Below are positions 42,659 through 50,960 of a stretch of DNA of 64,000 bases, piece after piece. How positions within the stretch are numbered: the stretch's first letter is position 1; each line of letters starts with the position of its first letter. A model generated the notes under the pieces. The model ran no database searches. It saw only the letters and a list, made by a program, of their open reading frames with translations, and was not told the origin of the DNA. Both the position numbers and the translations under genes were made by a program. The stretch comes from Pseudomonas sp. MM223 (GTDB lineage Bacteria; Pseudomonadota; Gammaproteobacteria; Pseudomonadales; Pseudomonadaceae): NCBI GenBank assembly GCA_947090765.1, contig OX352322.1, forward strand, positions 1,259,501-1,323,500, read 5' to 3'.

Positions 42659-44086
42659 TCAAAGGGTCAGGAAGCCGTCATACAGGCCAAAGGCTGCCAC
42701 CAGGGCACCGATGACCACGGCTGCAAAGATCAGTTTTTCCACGTTGGTGAAGATGGGTTGGCCTACCTCACGCTTGGCCTTGGCGAACAGGATGGCGCCA
42801 GGTGCGTAGAGCAGGGCCGAGAGCAGCAGGTACTTCACGCCGCCGGCATACAGCAGCCAGAGGGCGTACAACAGGGCGATGCTTCCGATGATCAGGTCTT
42901 TCTTGCGTTCGGCCAGGGCCTGTTCATAGGTTTCGCTGCGCAGTGCCAGCAGGAACGCGTAGGCCGCCGACCACAGGTAAGGCACCAGGATCATCGAGGT
43001 GGCGAGGTAGATCAGCGACAGGTAGGTGCTGTTGGAGAACAGCGTGATCACCAGGAAGATCTGCACCATGGCATTGGTCAGCCACAGGGCATTGGCCGGT
43101 ACCTGGTTGGCGTTTTCGCGGCGCAGGAACTCCGGCATGGTGTGGTCCTTGGCGGCGGCGAACATGATCTCGGCGCACAGCAGCACCCACGACAGCAGGG
43201 CCCCCAACAACGAGATGATCAGGCCGACGCTGATCAGCACCGCGCCCCAGTGGCCGACCACATGTTCCAGTACGGCAGCCATCGACGGGTTCTGCAGCTT
43301 GGCCAGTTCCGGTTGGGTCATGATGCCCAGCGACAGCACGTTGACCAGCACCAGGAACAGCAGCACGGTGACAAAGCCGATGACCGTGGCCTTGCCCACG
43401 TCGGAGCGTTTTTCCGCCCGGGACGAGAAGATGCTCGCGCCTTCGATGCCGATGAACACCCACACGGTGACCAGCATCATGTTACGCACCTGGTTCATCA
43501 CGCTGCCCAGCTCGGGCGTACCCAGGGCCCAGATGTCGGCGGTGAAGATGTCGAGCCTGAAAGCGAACAGGCAGATCAGGGCGAACAGTACCAGCGGCAC
43601 CACTTTGGCCACGGTGGTGACCAGGTTGATGAACGCCGCTTCCTTGATGCCGCGCAGCACCAGGAAGTGCACCGCCCACAAAAGGACCGACGCGCCAATG
43701 ATGGCGGCCGGCGTGTTGCCTTCGCCAAAGATCGGGAAGAAGTAACCCAAGGTACTGAACAACAGCACGAAGTAGCCGACGTTGCCCAGCCAGGCGCTGA
43801 TCCAGTAGCCCCAGGCCGAAGAGAAGCCCATGTAGTCGCCGAAACCGGCCTTGGCGTAGGCATACACCCCGCCATCCAGGTCAGGCTTTCGGTTGGCCAA
43901 GGTCTGGAATACAAACGCCAAGGTCAGCATGCCGACCGCAGTGATGCCCCAGCCGATCAGTACCGCGCCAACCCCTGCGCTGGCGGCCATGTTTTGCGGC
44001 AGCGAGAAGATCCCGCCGCCAATCATCGAGCCGACGACAAGTGCAACTAACGCGCCGAGCTTTAGTTTTCCGGATGAATCAGACAT
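42659..44086 (-). CDS. arcD: Arginine/ornithine antiporter ArcD
   Basis: Inner-membrane exchanger that imports arginine and exports ornithine, closing the arginine deiminase cycle without energy. The 475 aa belong to the basic amino-acid antiporter APC subgroup, with about 12 or 13 hydrophobic segments and the family start LGALVALVVGSMIGGGIFSL. It is the first gene of arcDABC, with an Anr-like box about 255 nt upstream. A close paralogue is transcribed in the opposite direction. Confidence 0.93.
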   Translation of the reverse strand: MSDSSGKLKLGALVALVVGSMIGGGIFSLPQNMAASAGVGAVLIGWGITAVGMLTLAFVFQTLANRKPDLDGGVYAYAKAGFGDYMGFSSAWGYWISAWLGNVGYFVLLFSTLGYFFPIFGEGNTPAAIIGASVLLWAVHFLVLRGIKEAAFINLVTTVAKVVPLVLFALICLFAFRLDIFTADIWALGTPELGSVMNQVRNMMLVTVWVFIGIEGASIFSSRAEKRSDVGKATVIGFVTVLLFLVLVNVLSLGIMTQPELAKLQNPSMAAVLEHVVGHWGAVLISVGLIISLLGALLSWVLLCAEIMFAAAKDHTMPEFLRRENANQVPANALWLTNAMVQIFLVITLFSNSTYLSLIYLATSMILVPYLWSAAYAFLLALRSETYEQALAERKKDLIIGSIALLYALWLLYAGGVKYLLLSALLYAPGAILFAKAKREVGQPIFTNVEKLIFAAVVIGALVAAFGLYDGFLTL

Positions 44087-44340
44087 TTAACAACTCCTGC
44101 CAGGAGAAAGTTGACGTAAGAATAAATCTGACGCCTCTGCCGTAACCTGACTTGTGTCAGTTTAAGGCGACGTGAAGGTAGGAAATTTCCTTCACGGGTG
44201 CTCCTGGAGAGTGCCGACAGCTTATGCTGCAAGCCTTGCGCGCTGGCACCTCCATGTCTTTCTAGAGCAAACGCTCTGTTCAGCCTGCGAAGCTTGAAGC
44301 TAGCCGCTTTTGCCGCTTTCGCAAATTTTTCACAAGAATT

Positions 44341-44354
44341 TTGAGTTTTATCAG
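44341..44354 (-). promoter_or_regulatory. Anr-like box for arcDABC
   Basis: TTGAG-TTTT-ATCAG matches the Anr/FNR consensus TTGAT-N4-ATCAA with two changes. It is close to the variant TTGAC-N4-ATCAG that I recall for the P. aeruginosa arcD promoter. I could not find a convincing -10 at the expected distance on the arcD side. Confidence 0.5.
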
Positions 44355-44448
44355 GAACTTTTCTAGTTGCCGTGCAGCTGCTAGCTTTTAAGGAACGGTG
44401 CATAGACAAAGCAGTTATGAGTGCTATAGCTTGATTGGCTTGTTCCAT

Positions 44449-44468
44449 TATAAGTAACAACACTTATA
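44449..44468. promoter_or_regulatory. Perfect dyad upstream of the second arcD-like gene
   Basis: TATAAGT-AACAAC-ACTTATA lies about 55 nt before the second antiporter gene. It may be an operator and overlaps possible promoter hexamers (TTGTTC at 44441 and TTATAT). The binding protein is unknown. Confidence 0.4.
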
Positions 44469-44520
44469 TGGCCCGCAGGGCTGTTTCAAACGCATGACAG
44501 CGCGAAAAAATGGGGGATGC

Positions 44521-45948
44521 ATGAGCGAACCGGGACAGAAGCTGCGCCTGGGCGCGCTGATCGCGCTGGTGGTCGGCTCGATGATTGGCGGCGGGATCTT
44601 CTCGCTGCCGCAAAACATGGCGGCGCGTGCCGATGTCGGGGCGGTGCTGATCGGCTGGGGCATTACGGCCGTTGGCATGTTGGCCCTGGCCTTCGTGTTC
44701 CAGACCTTGGCCAACCGCAAGCCGGAACTGGACTCCGGGGTGTACGCCTATGCCAAGGCGGGTTTTGGCGACTACATGGGCTTCTCTTCGGCCTGGGGCT
44801 ACTGGATCAGCGCCTGGCTGGGCAACGTCGGCTACTTCGTGCTGCTGTTCAGCACCTTGGGCTTCTACTTTCCCGTTTTCGGCGAAGGCAATACACCGAT
44901 CGCCATCGGCTGTGCCTCGCTGCTGCTATGGTCGGTGCATTTCCTGGTGCTGCGTGGCATCAAGGAGGCGGCGTTCATCAACCAGGTGACCACCGTGGCC
45001 AAGGTGGTGCCGTTGCTGATGTTCGTGGTGATTGCGGCGTTTGCCTTTCGTGCCGATATCTTCACCCGTGACATCTGGGGCTTGAGCAACCCGCAATTCG
45101 GCAGCGTGCTGGAGCAGGTGCGCAACATGATGCTGGTGACCGTGTTCGTGTTCATCGGTATCGAGGGCGCCAGCGTGTACTCAGGGCTCGCCGAGCGTCG
45201 TTCGGATGTGGGCAAGGCCACGGTCATCGGTTTTCTCGGTGTGCTGGCGCTGCTGGTGCTGGTCAACGTGCTCTCGCTGGGGGTGATGACCCAGCCGGAA
45301 CTGGCGGGGTTGCAGAACCCTTCCCTGGCCTCGGTGCTGGAGCATATCGTCGGCCCCTGGGGCGCCTTGCTGATCAGCCTGGGCCTGGCGGTCTCGCTAC
45401 TGGGCGCCTTGCTGTCGTGGGCGTTGCTGTGTGCCGAGATTCTCTTCGCCACAGCGCGGGACAAGACCATGCCGCGCTTTCTGGCGAAGGAAAACGCCAA
45501 CCATGTACCGGCCAACGCTCTGTGGCTGACCAACTGCATGATCCAGGGCTTCTTGCTGATTACGCTGTTCTCGGCCGGTACCTACACCAGCCTGATCTAC
45601 CTGGCGTCGTCGATGATCCTGGTGCCCTACCTGTGGTCGGCGGCGTATGCCGTGCTGCTGGCGGTGCGTGCAGAAACCTATGCCGGGCAGCCGGGGTTGC
45701 GCCGCAAGGACTTGCTGGTGGCGCTGGTTGCCTTGCTGTATGCCGTATGGCTGCTCTATGCCGGCGGGCTCAAGTACCTGCTGCTGTCGGCGCTGCTGTA
45801 TGCCCCTGGTGTGATCCTGTTTGCCCGGGCCAAGCATGAGCAGGGCCAGGCGTTGTTCACCACCTGGGAAAAGCTGATTTTCGCCGCCGTGCTGGCGGGC
45901 GCTGCGCTGGCTGCCTACGCCCTGTATTCAGGGTTGCTGAGCCTGTGA
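44521..45948 (+). CDS. Second ArcD-like basic amino-acid antiporter
   Basis: A 475-aa paralogue of the arcD product, transcribed away from it. The N-terminal 130 residues are nearly the same (SMIGGGIFSLPQNMAARADV; GWGITAVGMLALAFVFQTLA), and the overall length is identical. It probably exchanges arginine, ornithine or a related amino acid. I chose the ATG at 44521, preceded by GGGGGATGC; an upstream start is not supported. Its last 21 nt overlap the 3' end of the YbaN-like gene. Whether it has its own regulation or substrate is not evident. Confidence 0.85.
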   Translation: MSEPGQKLRLGALIALVVGSMIGGGIFSLPQNMAARADVGAVLIGWGITAVGMLALAFVFQTLANRKPELDSGVYAYAKAGFGDYMGFSSAWGYWISAWLGNVGYFVLLFSTLGFYFPVFGEGNTPIAIGCASLLLWSVHFLVLRGIKEAAFINQVTTVAKVVPLLMFVVIAAFAFRADIFTRDIWGLSNPQFGSVLEQVRNMMLVTVFVFIGIEGASVYSGLAERRSDVGKATVIGFLGVLALLVLVNVLSLGVMTQPELAGLQNPSLASVLEHIVGPWGALLISLGLAVSLLGALLSWALLCAEILFATARDKTMPRFLAKENANHVPANALWLTNCMIQGFLLITLFSAGTYTSLIYLASSMILVPYLWSAAYAVLLAVRAETYAGQPGLRRKDLLVALVALLYAVWLLYAGGLKYLLLSALLYAPGVILFARAKHEQGQALFTTWEKLIFAAVLAGAALAAYALYSGLLSL

Positions 45949-46341
45949 CGGGGCTGGCCCGGCGTGCTCCGGGCGTGACCAGATCCACAGGTTGCCCAGG
46001 GTCATGCCAGCGATTGCCAGGAACACCGGCCAGTGGTGTTCCAGAAACGTCAGCATCAGGCCTGCACACAACAACATGCTGATGGTCGCGCTTACCTTGG
46101 CCCGGCGTTGGATCACCTTGCCATTACGCCAGTTGTAAAGGATTGGCCCGAACAGCCTGTGGTTCTCCAGCCAGGCAGACAGGCGTGGCGAGCTGCGGGT
46201 GGCCGCCCAGGCGGCCAGCAGGATGAATTCGGTGGTCGGCAAGCCAGGAATGACAATCGCGACCAGGCCCACCCCGAGGCTCACGTAAGCCAGGATTCCG
46301 TACAGCAGGCGGGCGAGTTTGGAGCGGGCTGGTCGGGTCAT
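45928..46341 (-). CDS. YbaN/DUF454 family inner-membrane protein
   Basis: A 137-aa small membrane protein with three or four hydrophobic segments. The family stretch GLVAIVIPGLPTTEFILLAA and ENHRLFGPILYNWRNGKVIQ are characteristic. In E. coli the homologue YbaN has no assigned role. It lies downstream of the heme-oxygenase gene on the same strand. Its 3' end overlaps the second antiporter gene by 21 nt. Confidence 0.85.
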   Translation of the reverse strand: MTRPARSKLARLLYGILAYVSLGVGLVAIVIPGLPTTEFILLAAWAATRSSPRLSAWLENHRLFGPILYNWRNGKVIQRRAKVSATISMLLCAGLMLTFLEHHWPVFLAIAGMTLGNLWIWSRPEHAGPAPSQAQQP

Positions 46342-46363
46342 GTTCTCACTGCATAAAACGGTT

Positions 46364-46384
46364 CGGCCACCGGAGGGGTGGCCG
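46364..46384 (-). terminator. Hairpin after the heme-oxygenase gene
   Basis: CGGCCACC (46364-46371) pairs with GGTGGCCG (46377-46384). On the minus strand a short T-run follows a few nt later (GAACCGTTTTATG). It is a possible weak terminator after heme oxygenase and before the YbaN-like gene. Confidence 0.45.
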
Positions 46385-46395
46385 GCTACGGCGTA

Positions 46396-46989
46396 TCAAA
46401 CCAGCGCGGCATCCGCAGCATAGGCGTGCTTGAGCAGCTCGGTGAAACGCTCGAACGCAGCAACTGCACCGCGCTCGGCGGCGGCTTCTTCTTCGGCCGA
46501 GAGCTCCAGGCCATCGAGGATGCGGGTGAACTGCTTCCAGCCTTCGGCACGGCCACCGGCGGGCTCGCCCAGGTGGCGGGCACCGAAGCTGTCGGACAGT
46601 TCCAGGGCCACGGCACGCTTGATCAGAAACGCAGCGCCCAGTTTGGAGCCTTCGGAGACGAAGATCCAGCCCATTGCCTCGCCCAGGCTCGGCTTGCCCA
46701 GGGCACCTGGCACGGCGGCCGGTACTTCGGTGTCGAGATCGGCGAGGTCCAGGCGGGCCTGGTCGGCACGGCAGCGCTCGGCCAGGTCGGGGACGATGGC
46801 GATCAGTTGTGGGTCGTTGTACAGGGCTTGCAGCTCGGACTGGAACAGGTACTGGGCAACGACGAAGCGGGCGAAGCTTTCGCGGCTGTCGAAGGGCGCG
46901 TGGGATTTGACCAGGGCATCCAGCTCGGCATGCGGGGCGTGGGTGATCTGGTTCAGGCGCTGGGAGCGCAGGGCTGGGCGTTCGGTCAT
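46396..46989 (-). CDS. hemO: Bacterial heme oxygenase (HemO/PigA family)
   Basis: Opens heme to biliverdin, CO and iron with electrons from a reductase, supplying iron from imported heme. The 197 aa resemble Pseudomonas HemO/PigA. The likely proximal heme ligand is H20 in THAPHAELDALVKSH, and the distal-helix Gly pattern is EGSKLGAAFLIK. The regiospecificity (alpha or beta/delta biliverdin) cannot be read safely. It lies 206 nt after the TonB receptor gene on the same strand, with a REP pair between them. Confidence 0.88.
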   Translation of the reverse strand: MTERPALRSQRLNQITHAPHAELDALVKSHAPFDSRESFARFVVAQYLFQSELQALYNDPQLIAIVPDLAERCRADQARLDLADLDTEVPAAVPGALGKPSLGEAMGWIFVSEGSKLGAAFLIKRAVALELSDSFGARHLGEPAGGRAEGWKQFTRILDGLELSAEEEAAAERGAVAAFERFTELLKHAYAADAALV

Positions 46990-47074
46990 GGAGGCAGTCC
47001 TTGGAAAGAGGGGCGTCTAGATACAAGACGAAACAGCGGGGGCGGGACAGTAAAAAAACTGGGTATTAGTGTTG

Positions 47075-47186
47075 CCTGTACCGGCCTCATCGCTGGCAAG
47101 CCAGGCTCCCACAAGGACACCGCAGGACCTGAGCACTGTGGGGTACTTGTGGGAGCCTGGCTTGCCAGCGAAGAGGCCGGTACAGG
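47075..47186. repeat. REP inverted pair (class 2 variant) before heme oxygenase
   Basis: CCTGTACCGGCCTCATCGCT at 47075 faces a near-perfect complement ending at 47186; the core AAGCCAGGCTCCCACAAG has an extra G relative to other class 2 units. It lies between the receptor and heme oxygenase genes. Confidence 0.85.
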
Positions 47187-47195
47187 GGTGAGGGA

Positions 47196-49784
47196 TCAGA
47201 TATCCCAGACCACATTGATACCGAAGTTGCGCCCCGGCATGGTCAGGCGGTCGATGTTGGCGGGCTGGGTCACAGCCGCTTCACCCTGGCCGTCGTAGCT
47301 GCGTACCGAATCCCACTGCCAGTATTTCTTGTCGGTGAGGTTGTACAGGCCAGCGTTGATGGTCACGTCGTCGGTGACCTTGTAGAAGCCGGTCAGGTCC
47401 AGCACGCCGTAGCCCGGGGTGCGGAACTTCGAGCTCGAACCGTCTGGCGAGTAGAAGCTGGAGTCGTCGACACGGGTTTTGCGCTTGACCAGCGTCCAGC
47501 TCAGCAGGCCGCCGTAGTTCTGCTGCTCGTAACCCAGGCCGAACACGCCCTTCAGCGGGTTGACGCTGTTCAGCGGCTCACCGGTGTCGTCGTTACGCCC
47601 ATAGGTGTAGGCAATCGAGCCTTGGGTATAGAGGCCCTGCGGTGCGCCGAAGTGATCCAGGTTCAGGCGGCCCTTGACCTCGGCGCCCTTGATGGTGGCG
47701 TGCTTGATGTTGTTGGCCTGGAAGGTCTGTTCCAGATTGGCGCTTTGCACCGCATCTTCGTCGATGAAGTCGCGGTACTTGTTGTAGAACACCGCCACGT
47801 CGAAGTTACCCGCGTCGAAGTTGCCACGCAGGCCGGTTTCGTAGCTCTTGCTCTTTTCCGGTTCCAGGCCTGGGTTGCCTTCTACGCGGTAACCTTCCTC
47901 AAGGTTGACGAATTTCCCGTACATGGACTTGGCGGTCGGCGTGCGGAAGCCTTCTGCGTATTGGCCATACCAGGTGTAGTTGTCGTTGAAGGCGTAGGTC
48001 ACGCCGAGCTTGGGCGAAACGCGGTGCCACTTCTTGTCCGAATCGTCCTGGGAGGTGGGCGCTGTGCCAGTGGACTCCAGGCCACGCAGGAATTCGTCGG
48101 TGAACTTGGGTTCCATGCGTGTGTAGTCGTAGCGCGCACCGGGCATGAAGGTCCAGTTGTTCCAGCGGATTTCATCCTGCACGAACAGGCTGTAGGTGTT
48201 TACGGTCGGGTCCGGGAAATCGCTGACCAGAACCTGGCCGTCTGCCGGGCGTTCGGCGCCAGCGGCGGAGCAACCGGAGCCCACGGCCAGGCAGGTGCCG
48301 GTGCCGCTGCGCGACCCGGTGATTTTCTCGTGCTTGATCGTGGTGCCATAGGTCAGCAGGTGGTCGGTGACGCCGATGCTGAAGGCTTTGTCCAGCTGGG
48401 CATCGAACACCCACTGGCGGTCCTTGTAGGTGGTGTCACGCGTACGCAGCACCTGGCGGCCAGGCGGTGCGTAGACTTCATCGGTGTGCTGGTCGGTCTT
48501 GGCGATCTGGTAGTTCAGGCTCCACTTGACGTGGTCAGCCACCAGCGAATCCAGGCCGAACTCATGGTTGATGCCGAAGCGCTCGCGGGTGATGGTGTCG
48601 TTGCCACTGCGCGCCTTGTAGTAGCCCATGCCGCCAAAGCCAGGAATGAACGGCCCGCCCACGGCGCTGAGAATGTTCTGGTCGCGGTCATCCTTGTAGC
48701 GCTCGTAGGTGAAGCCCAGGCGCGCGTCGTCGGCGTAGTTCCAGCCTAGCTTGGCCAGCACGTTGGTGGTGCGCACGCCCATCGGGTTGGCTTCGGTGCG
48801 CGACAGCCCGGCACCGCTGTGGCTGCCGTGGGTTTCGGTCTCGTGCCCGTTGCGCTGGCTCAGGTGCAGCAGGCCATCGAAATCACCCTCGCGGCCGGCG
48901 ACGGTGGCGGAGGTCAGCCAGCTTTCGTCGGCCGAGCTATAGCCGGTCTTCAGCCGCGCACCCACGTCCTTGCCGGGCTTGATGATGTCGTCGGGGTCGA
49001 GGGTGAAGTAACTTACCGCGCCACCGATGGCGTTGCTGCCGTACAGCACCGAGGCCGGGCCGCGGAGGATTTCCACGCGCTTGACGATTTCCGGGTCGAC
49101 GTAGTTGCGCTGGGTCTGGGCGTAAGGGCCGTAGAAGAAGCTGTCGGGGATCGACACGCCGTCAACCTGGGTGAGGATCCGCTCGCCGTCGATACCACGG
49201 ATGTTGTAGCCGTTCGTGCCGCTGCGCTGGCCGGTACCGGCTACCGACACACCCGGCTCGTAGCGCACCAGGTCCTGGATGTTGTTGACGTTCTGCCGGT
49301 CCAGTTGCTCGCGGGTCTGCACGCTGACGGTGCTCGGCACCTGGCTGACGTCCTGGGCACTACGGGTGGCGCTGACGGTCACCTGCTGCAGGGCGATCAC
49401 GTTGCCGCCAGTCTGGCGCTCAAGGACCACGTTGCCGTTGCTGATCTTGCGAAAACTCAACCCGGTACCCTGCAACAGGCGCTTGAGGGCAGCATCCGGC
49501 GGCAGCGAGCCTTGTACACCCGGCGAGGCCACTCCGTCAGCCAGCTCGGCGCTGAAGCCGACCTGCCAGCCGGTGACCTGGCTGAAGGCATTGATCGCCG
49601 ACACCAGCGGCTGCTGGCCGATGCTGAAGCGGTAGTCACCCATGCGCGGGCTGCTGGCCTGGGCCGGTTCGGCGGCCAGCGCTGGCAGGCTGCAAGCGCC
49701 ACTGGCGAGCAGGGCCAATGTCAACAGGGACAGTTGCCCTGTACGGCGGGGAAGGGTGGACGAGCGGGTAGGACCAGTGGACAT
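47196..49784 (-). CDS. TonB-dependent transducing receptor, probable heme receptor
   Basis: Outer-membrane receptor of 862 aa. A signal peptide (about 1-38) is followed by an STN signalling domain (about 50-122), a TonB box (VTVSATR, about 135), a plug (about 140-260) and a barrel. FRTPTA at 613 and NPGL at 637 stand where heme receptors have FRAP and NPNL, but no histidine lies between them. The last residue is Ile rather than the usual aromatic. With the adjacent ECF sigma and FecR-type genes it forms a cell-surface signalling trio, like hxuIRA or hasISR of Pseudomonas. No hasA hemophore gene is nearby, which favours the Hxu type. Confidence 0.82.
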   Translation of the reverse strand: MSTGPTRSSTLPRRTGQLSLLTLALLASGACSLPALAAEPAQASSPRMGDYRFSIGQQPLVSAINAFSQVTGWQVGFSAELADGVASPGVQGSLPPDAALKRLLQGTGLSFRKISNGNVVLERQTGGNVIALQQVTVSATRSAQDVSQVPSTVSVQTREQLDRQNVNNIQDLVRYEPGVSVAGTGQRSGTNGYNIRGIDGERILTQVDGVSIPDSFFYGPYAQTQRNYVDPEIVKRVEILRGPASVLYGSNAIGGAVSYFTLDPDDIIKPGKDVGARLKTGYSSADESWLTSATVAGREGDFDGLLHLSQRNGHETETHGSHSGAGLSRTEANPMGVRTTNVLAKLGWNYADDARLGFTYERYKDDRDQNILSAVGGPFIPGFGGMGYYKARSGNDTITRERFGINHEFGLDSLVADHVKWSLNYQIAKTDQHTDEVYAPPGRQVLRTRDTTYKDRQWVFDAQLDKAFSIGVTDHLLTYGTTIKHEKITGSRSGTGTCLAVGSGCSAAGAERPADGQVLVSDFPDPTVNTYSLFVQDEIRWNNWTFMPGARYDYTRMEPKFTDEFLRGLESTGTAPTSQDDSDKKWHRVSPKLGVTYAFNDNYTWYGQYAEGFRTPTAKSMYGKFVNLEEGYRVEGNPGLEPEKSKSYETGLRGNFDAGNFDVAVFYNKYRDFIDEDAVQSANLEQTFQANNIKHATIKGAEVKGRLNLDHFGAPQGLYTQGSIAYTYGRNDDTGEPLNSVNPLKGVFGLGYEQQNYGGLLSWTLVKRKTRVDDSSFYSPDGSSSKFRTPGYGVLDLTGFYKVTDDVTINAGLYNLTDKKYWQWDSVRSYDGQGEAAVTQPANIDRLTMPGRNFGINVVWDI

Positions 49785-49910
49785 CGAAAGCGCTCCCTGA
49801 TGCGCGGGCTGTTATAGGTGATTGCTGTTCTCGTTTTCAAACAAGAATCAGTTGCATTGGCTATAACGAGACGGGCGGGGTAGGGCGATCGCGTAAAAAT
49901 AATTTTTGGG

Positions 49911-50873
49911 TCAGTTCAAAATCACCAGCGCAGGGTACTCATGCAGCTGCGCCGAGGTGATGTGGGCCAGTGCCCGCAGGGTTTCCAGCGGTTGGTCGAG
50001 GCGGTAGTTGCCTGTGACTGCAACGTCTTCGAGCTGTGCATTACGGTTGATGATCCAGCCTGGGTAGTAGCGCCGCACTTCAGCCAGCACCTGGCTCAAT
50101 GGGCAGTTCTCGAACACCAGGCGGCCGTCGACCCAGGCCAGGTCCTTTTGCATGTCGGCCCGTTGGCGTTGGCCAAAGCCCTGCGGGCCAACGCTGATGC
50201 TGTCGCCAGCGCTCAGACGGATGCGCTGGTCGCGTGCCCCTTGCAGGTCGACATCGCCGCGTTGCACCCGCACCTGAGCCTCGCCATCGAGGTAGCGCAC
50301 GGCAAAGTCGGTATCGCGCACCTGTGCGCGCAACGGCCCGGCCTCTACCTCTAGCGGCAGCAACGCGCCTTCGGGTATCTGGAAGTAGGCCTCACCCTGC
50401 AGCAGGCGGGCGACCTGACGGCCGTCCCGGCGGTCGCTGGCAAATGCCGAGTTGGTGTTGAGCAGCACTTTCGCACCGTCTTCAAGCTGCAGGCGCTGGC
50501 GCTCGCCCACCACGGTCAGGTGGTCGGCCTGCAGGCGTGTGGGCAGGTTGCCGACGGTGAACAGCCCCACCAGCAGCACGGCGGCAGTGGCCAGGGGTTT
50601 CCAGTGGCTATGCAGGCGCCCGCGCCACGAACGACGTTGCTGCTGGTGCATTTGCGTGGCCACCAGGTGCAACGGCGTACCGTTCCACAGTGCTTCTGCC
50701 TCGACATAGGCCTCGGCGTTTTCCGGCGCGGCGCTCAGCCACGCTTCGAAGGCCTGGGTGTCTTCGCTATCGGCACATTGCAGGCGCACCAGCCAGTCCA
50801 GCGCCTCGTCCATGGCACGAGCACGGGCACAGGGCCCGGCAGGTGACGGGCGAGGGGCAGGGCTGTCGGTCAC
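49911..50873 (-). CDS. FecR-type anti-sigma/transducer protein
   Basis: Inner-membrane regulator of 320 aa that should hold the ECF sigma factor inactive and receive the signal from the receptor's STN domain. I chose the GTG at 50873, which has an AAGGA site. The N-terminal cytoplasmic part binds sigma (DEALDWLVRLQCADSEDTQA), a single membrane helix lies at about 97-110 (LATAAVLLVGLF), and a periplasmic FecR domain follows (about 125-240), with a C-terminal STN-like region. It lies 87 nt after the sigma gene. Confidence 0.9.
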   Translation of the reverse strand: MTDSPAPRPSPAGPCARARAMDEALDWLVRLQCADSEDTQAFEAWLSAAPENAEAYVEAEALWNGTPLHLVATQMHQQQRRSWRGRLHSHWKPLATAAVLLVGLFTVGNLPTRLQADHLTVVGERQRLQLEDGAKVLLNTNSAFASDRRDGRQVARLLQGEAYFQIPEGALLPLEVEAGPLRAQVRDTDFAVRYLDGEAQVRVQRGDVDLQGARDQRIRLSAGDSISVGPQGFGQRQRADMQKDLAWVDGRLVFENCPLSQVLAEVRRYYPGWIINRNAQLEDVAVTGNYRLDQPLETLRALAHITSAQLHEYPALVILN

Positions 50874-50960
50874 GGTGAATCCTTGAGTGGTTTTTGCGAA
50901 TGATCAAGGCTAAGGCGGGGTGTGGCAAGGGCTTTGCGCTACCGCCCGCCTGCGCTCGGC

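Larger units (their letters stand above)
44087..44520. promoter_or_regulatory. arcD-arcD2 divergent regulatory region
   Basis: A 434-nt gap between two opposite arcD-type genes. It contains an Anr-like box (44341-44354), a perfect 7-bp dyad (44449-44468), and two perfect hairpins in the arcD leader: CTGAC-TTGT-GTCAG (44147-44160) and CGTGAAGG facing CCTTCACG (44171-44196). I see no likely gene within it. Confidence 0.6.

Noticed and set aside
41414..44050. An open frame of 878 codons on the plus strand, opposite arcA and arcD
   Set aside because: It is a shadow of arcA and arcD codon use. It is Gln/His/Asp-rich with no family motif, and the real genes are certain.
44431..44446. TTGATTGGCTTGTTC as an Anr box for the second antiporter
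   Set aside because: Only one half-site fits; the other half (TTGTT) does not match ATCAA.
44062..44463. A 133-codon minus-strand frame upstream of arcD
   Set aside because: It overlaps the arcD start and covers the two leader hairpins and the Anr-like box. It has no ribosome site and no family features.
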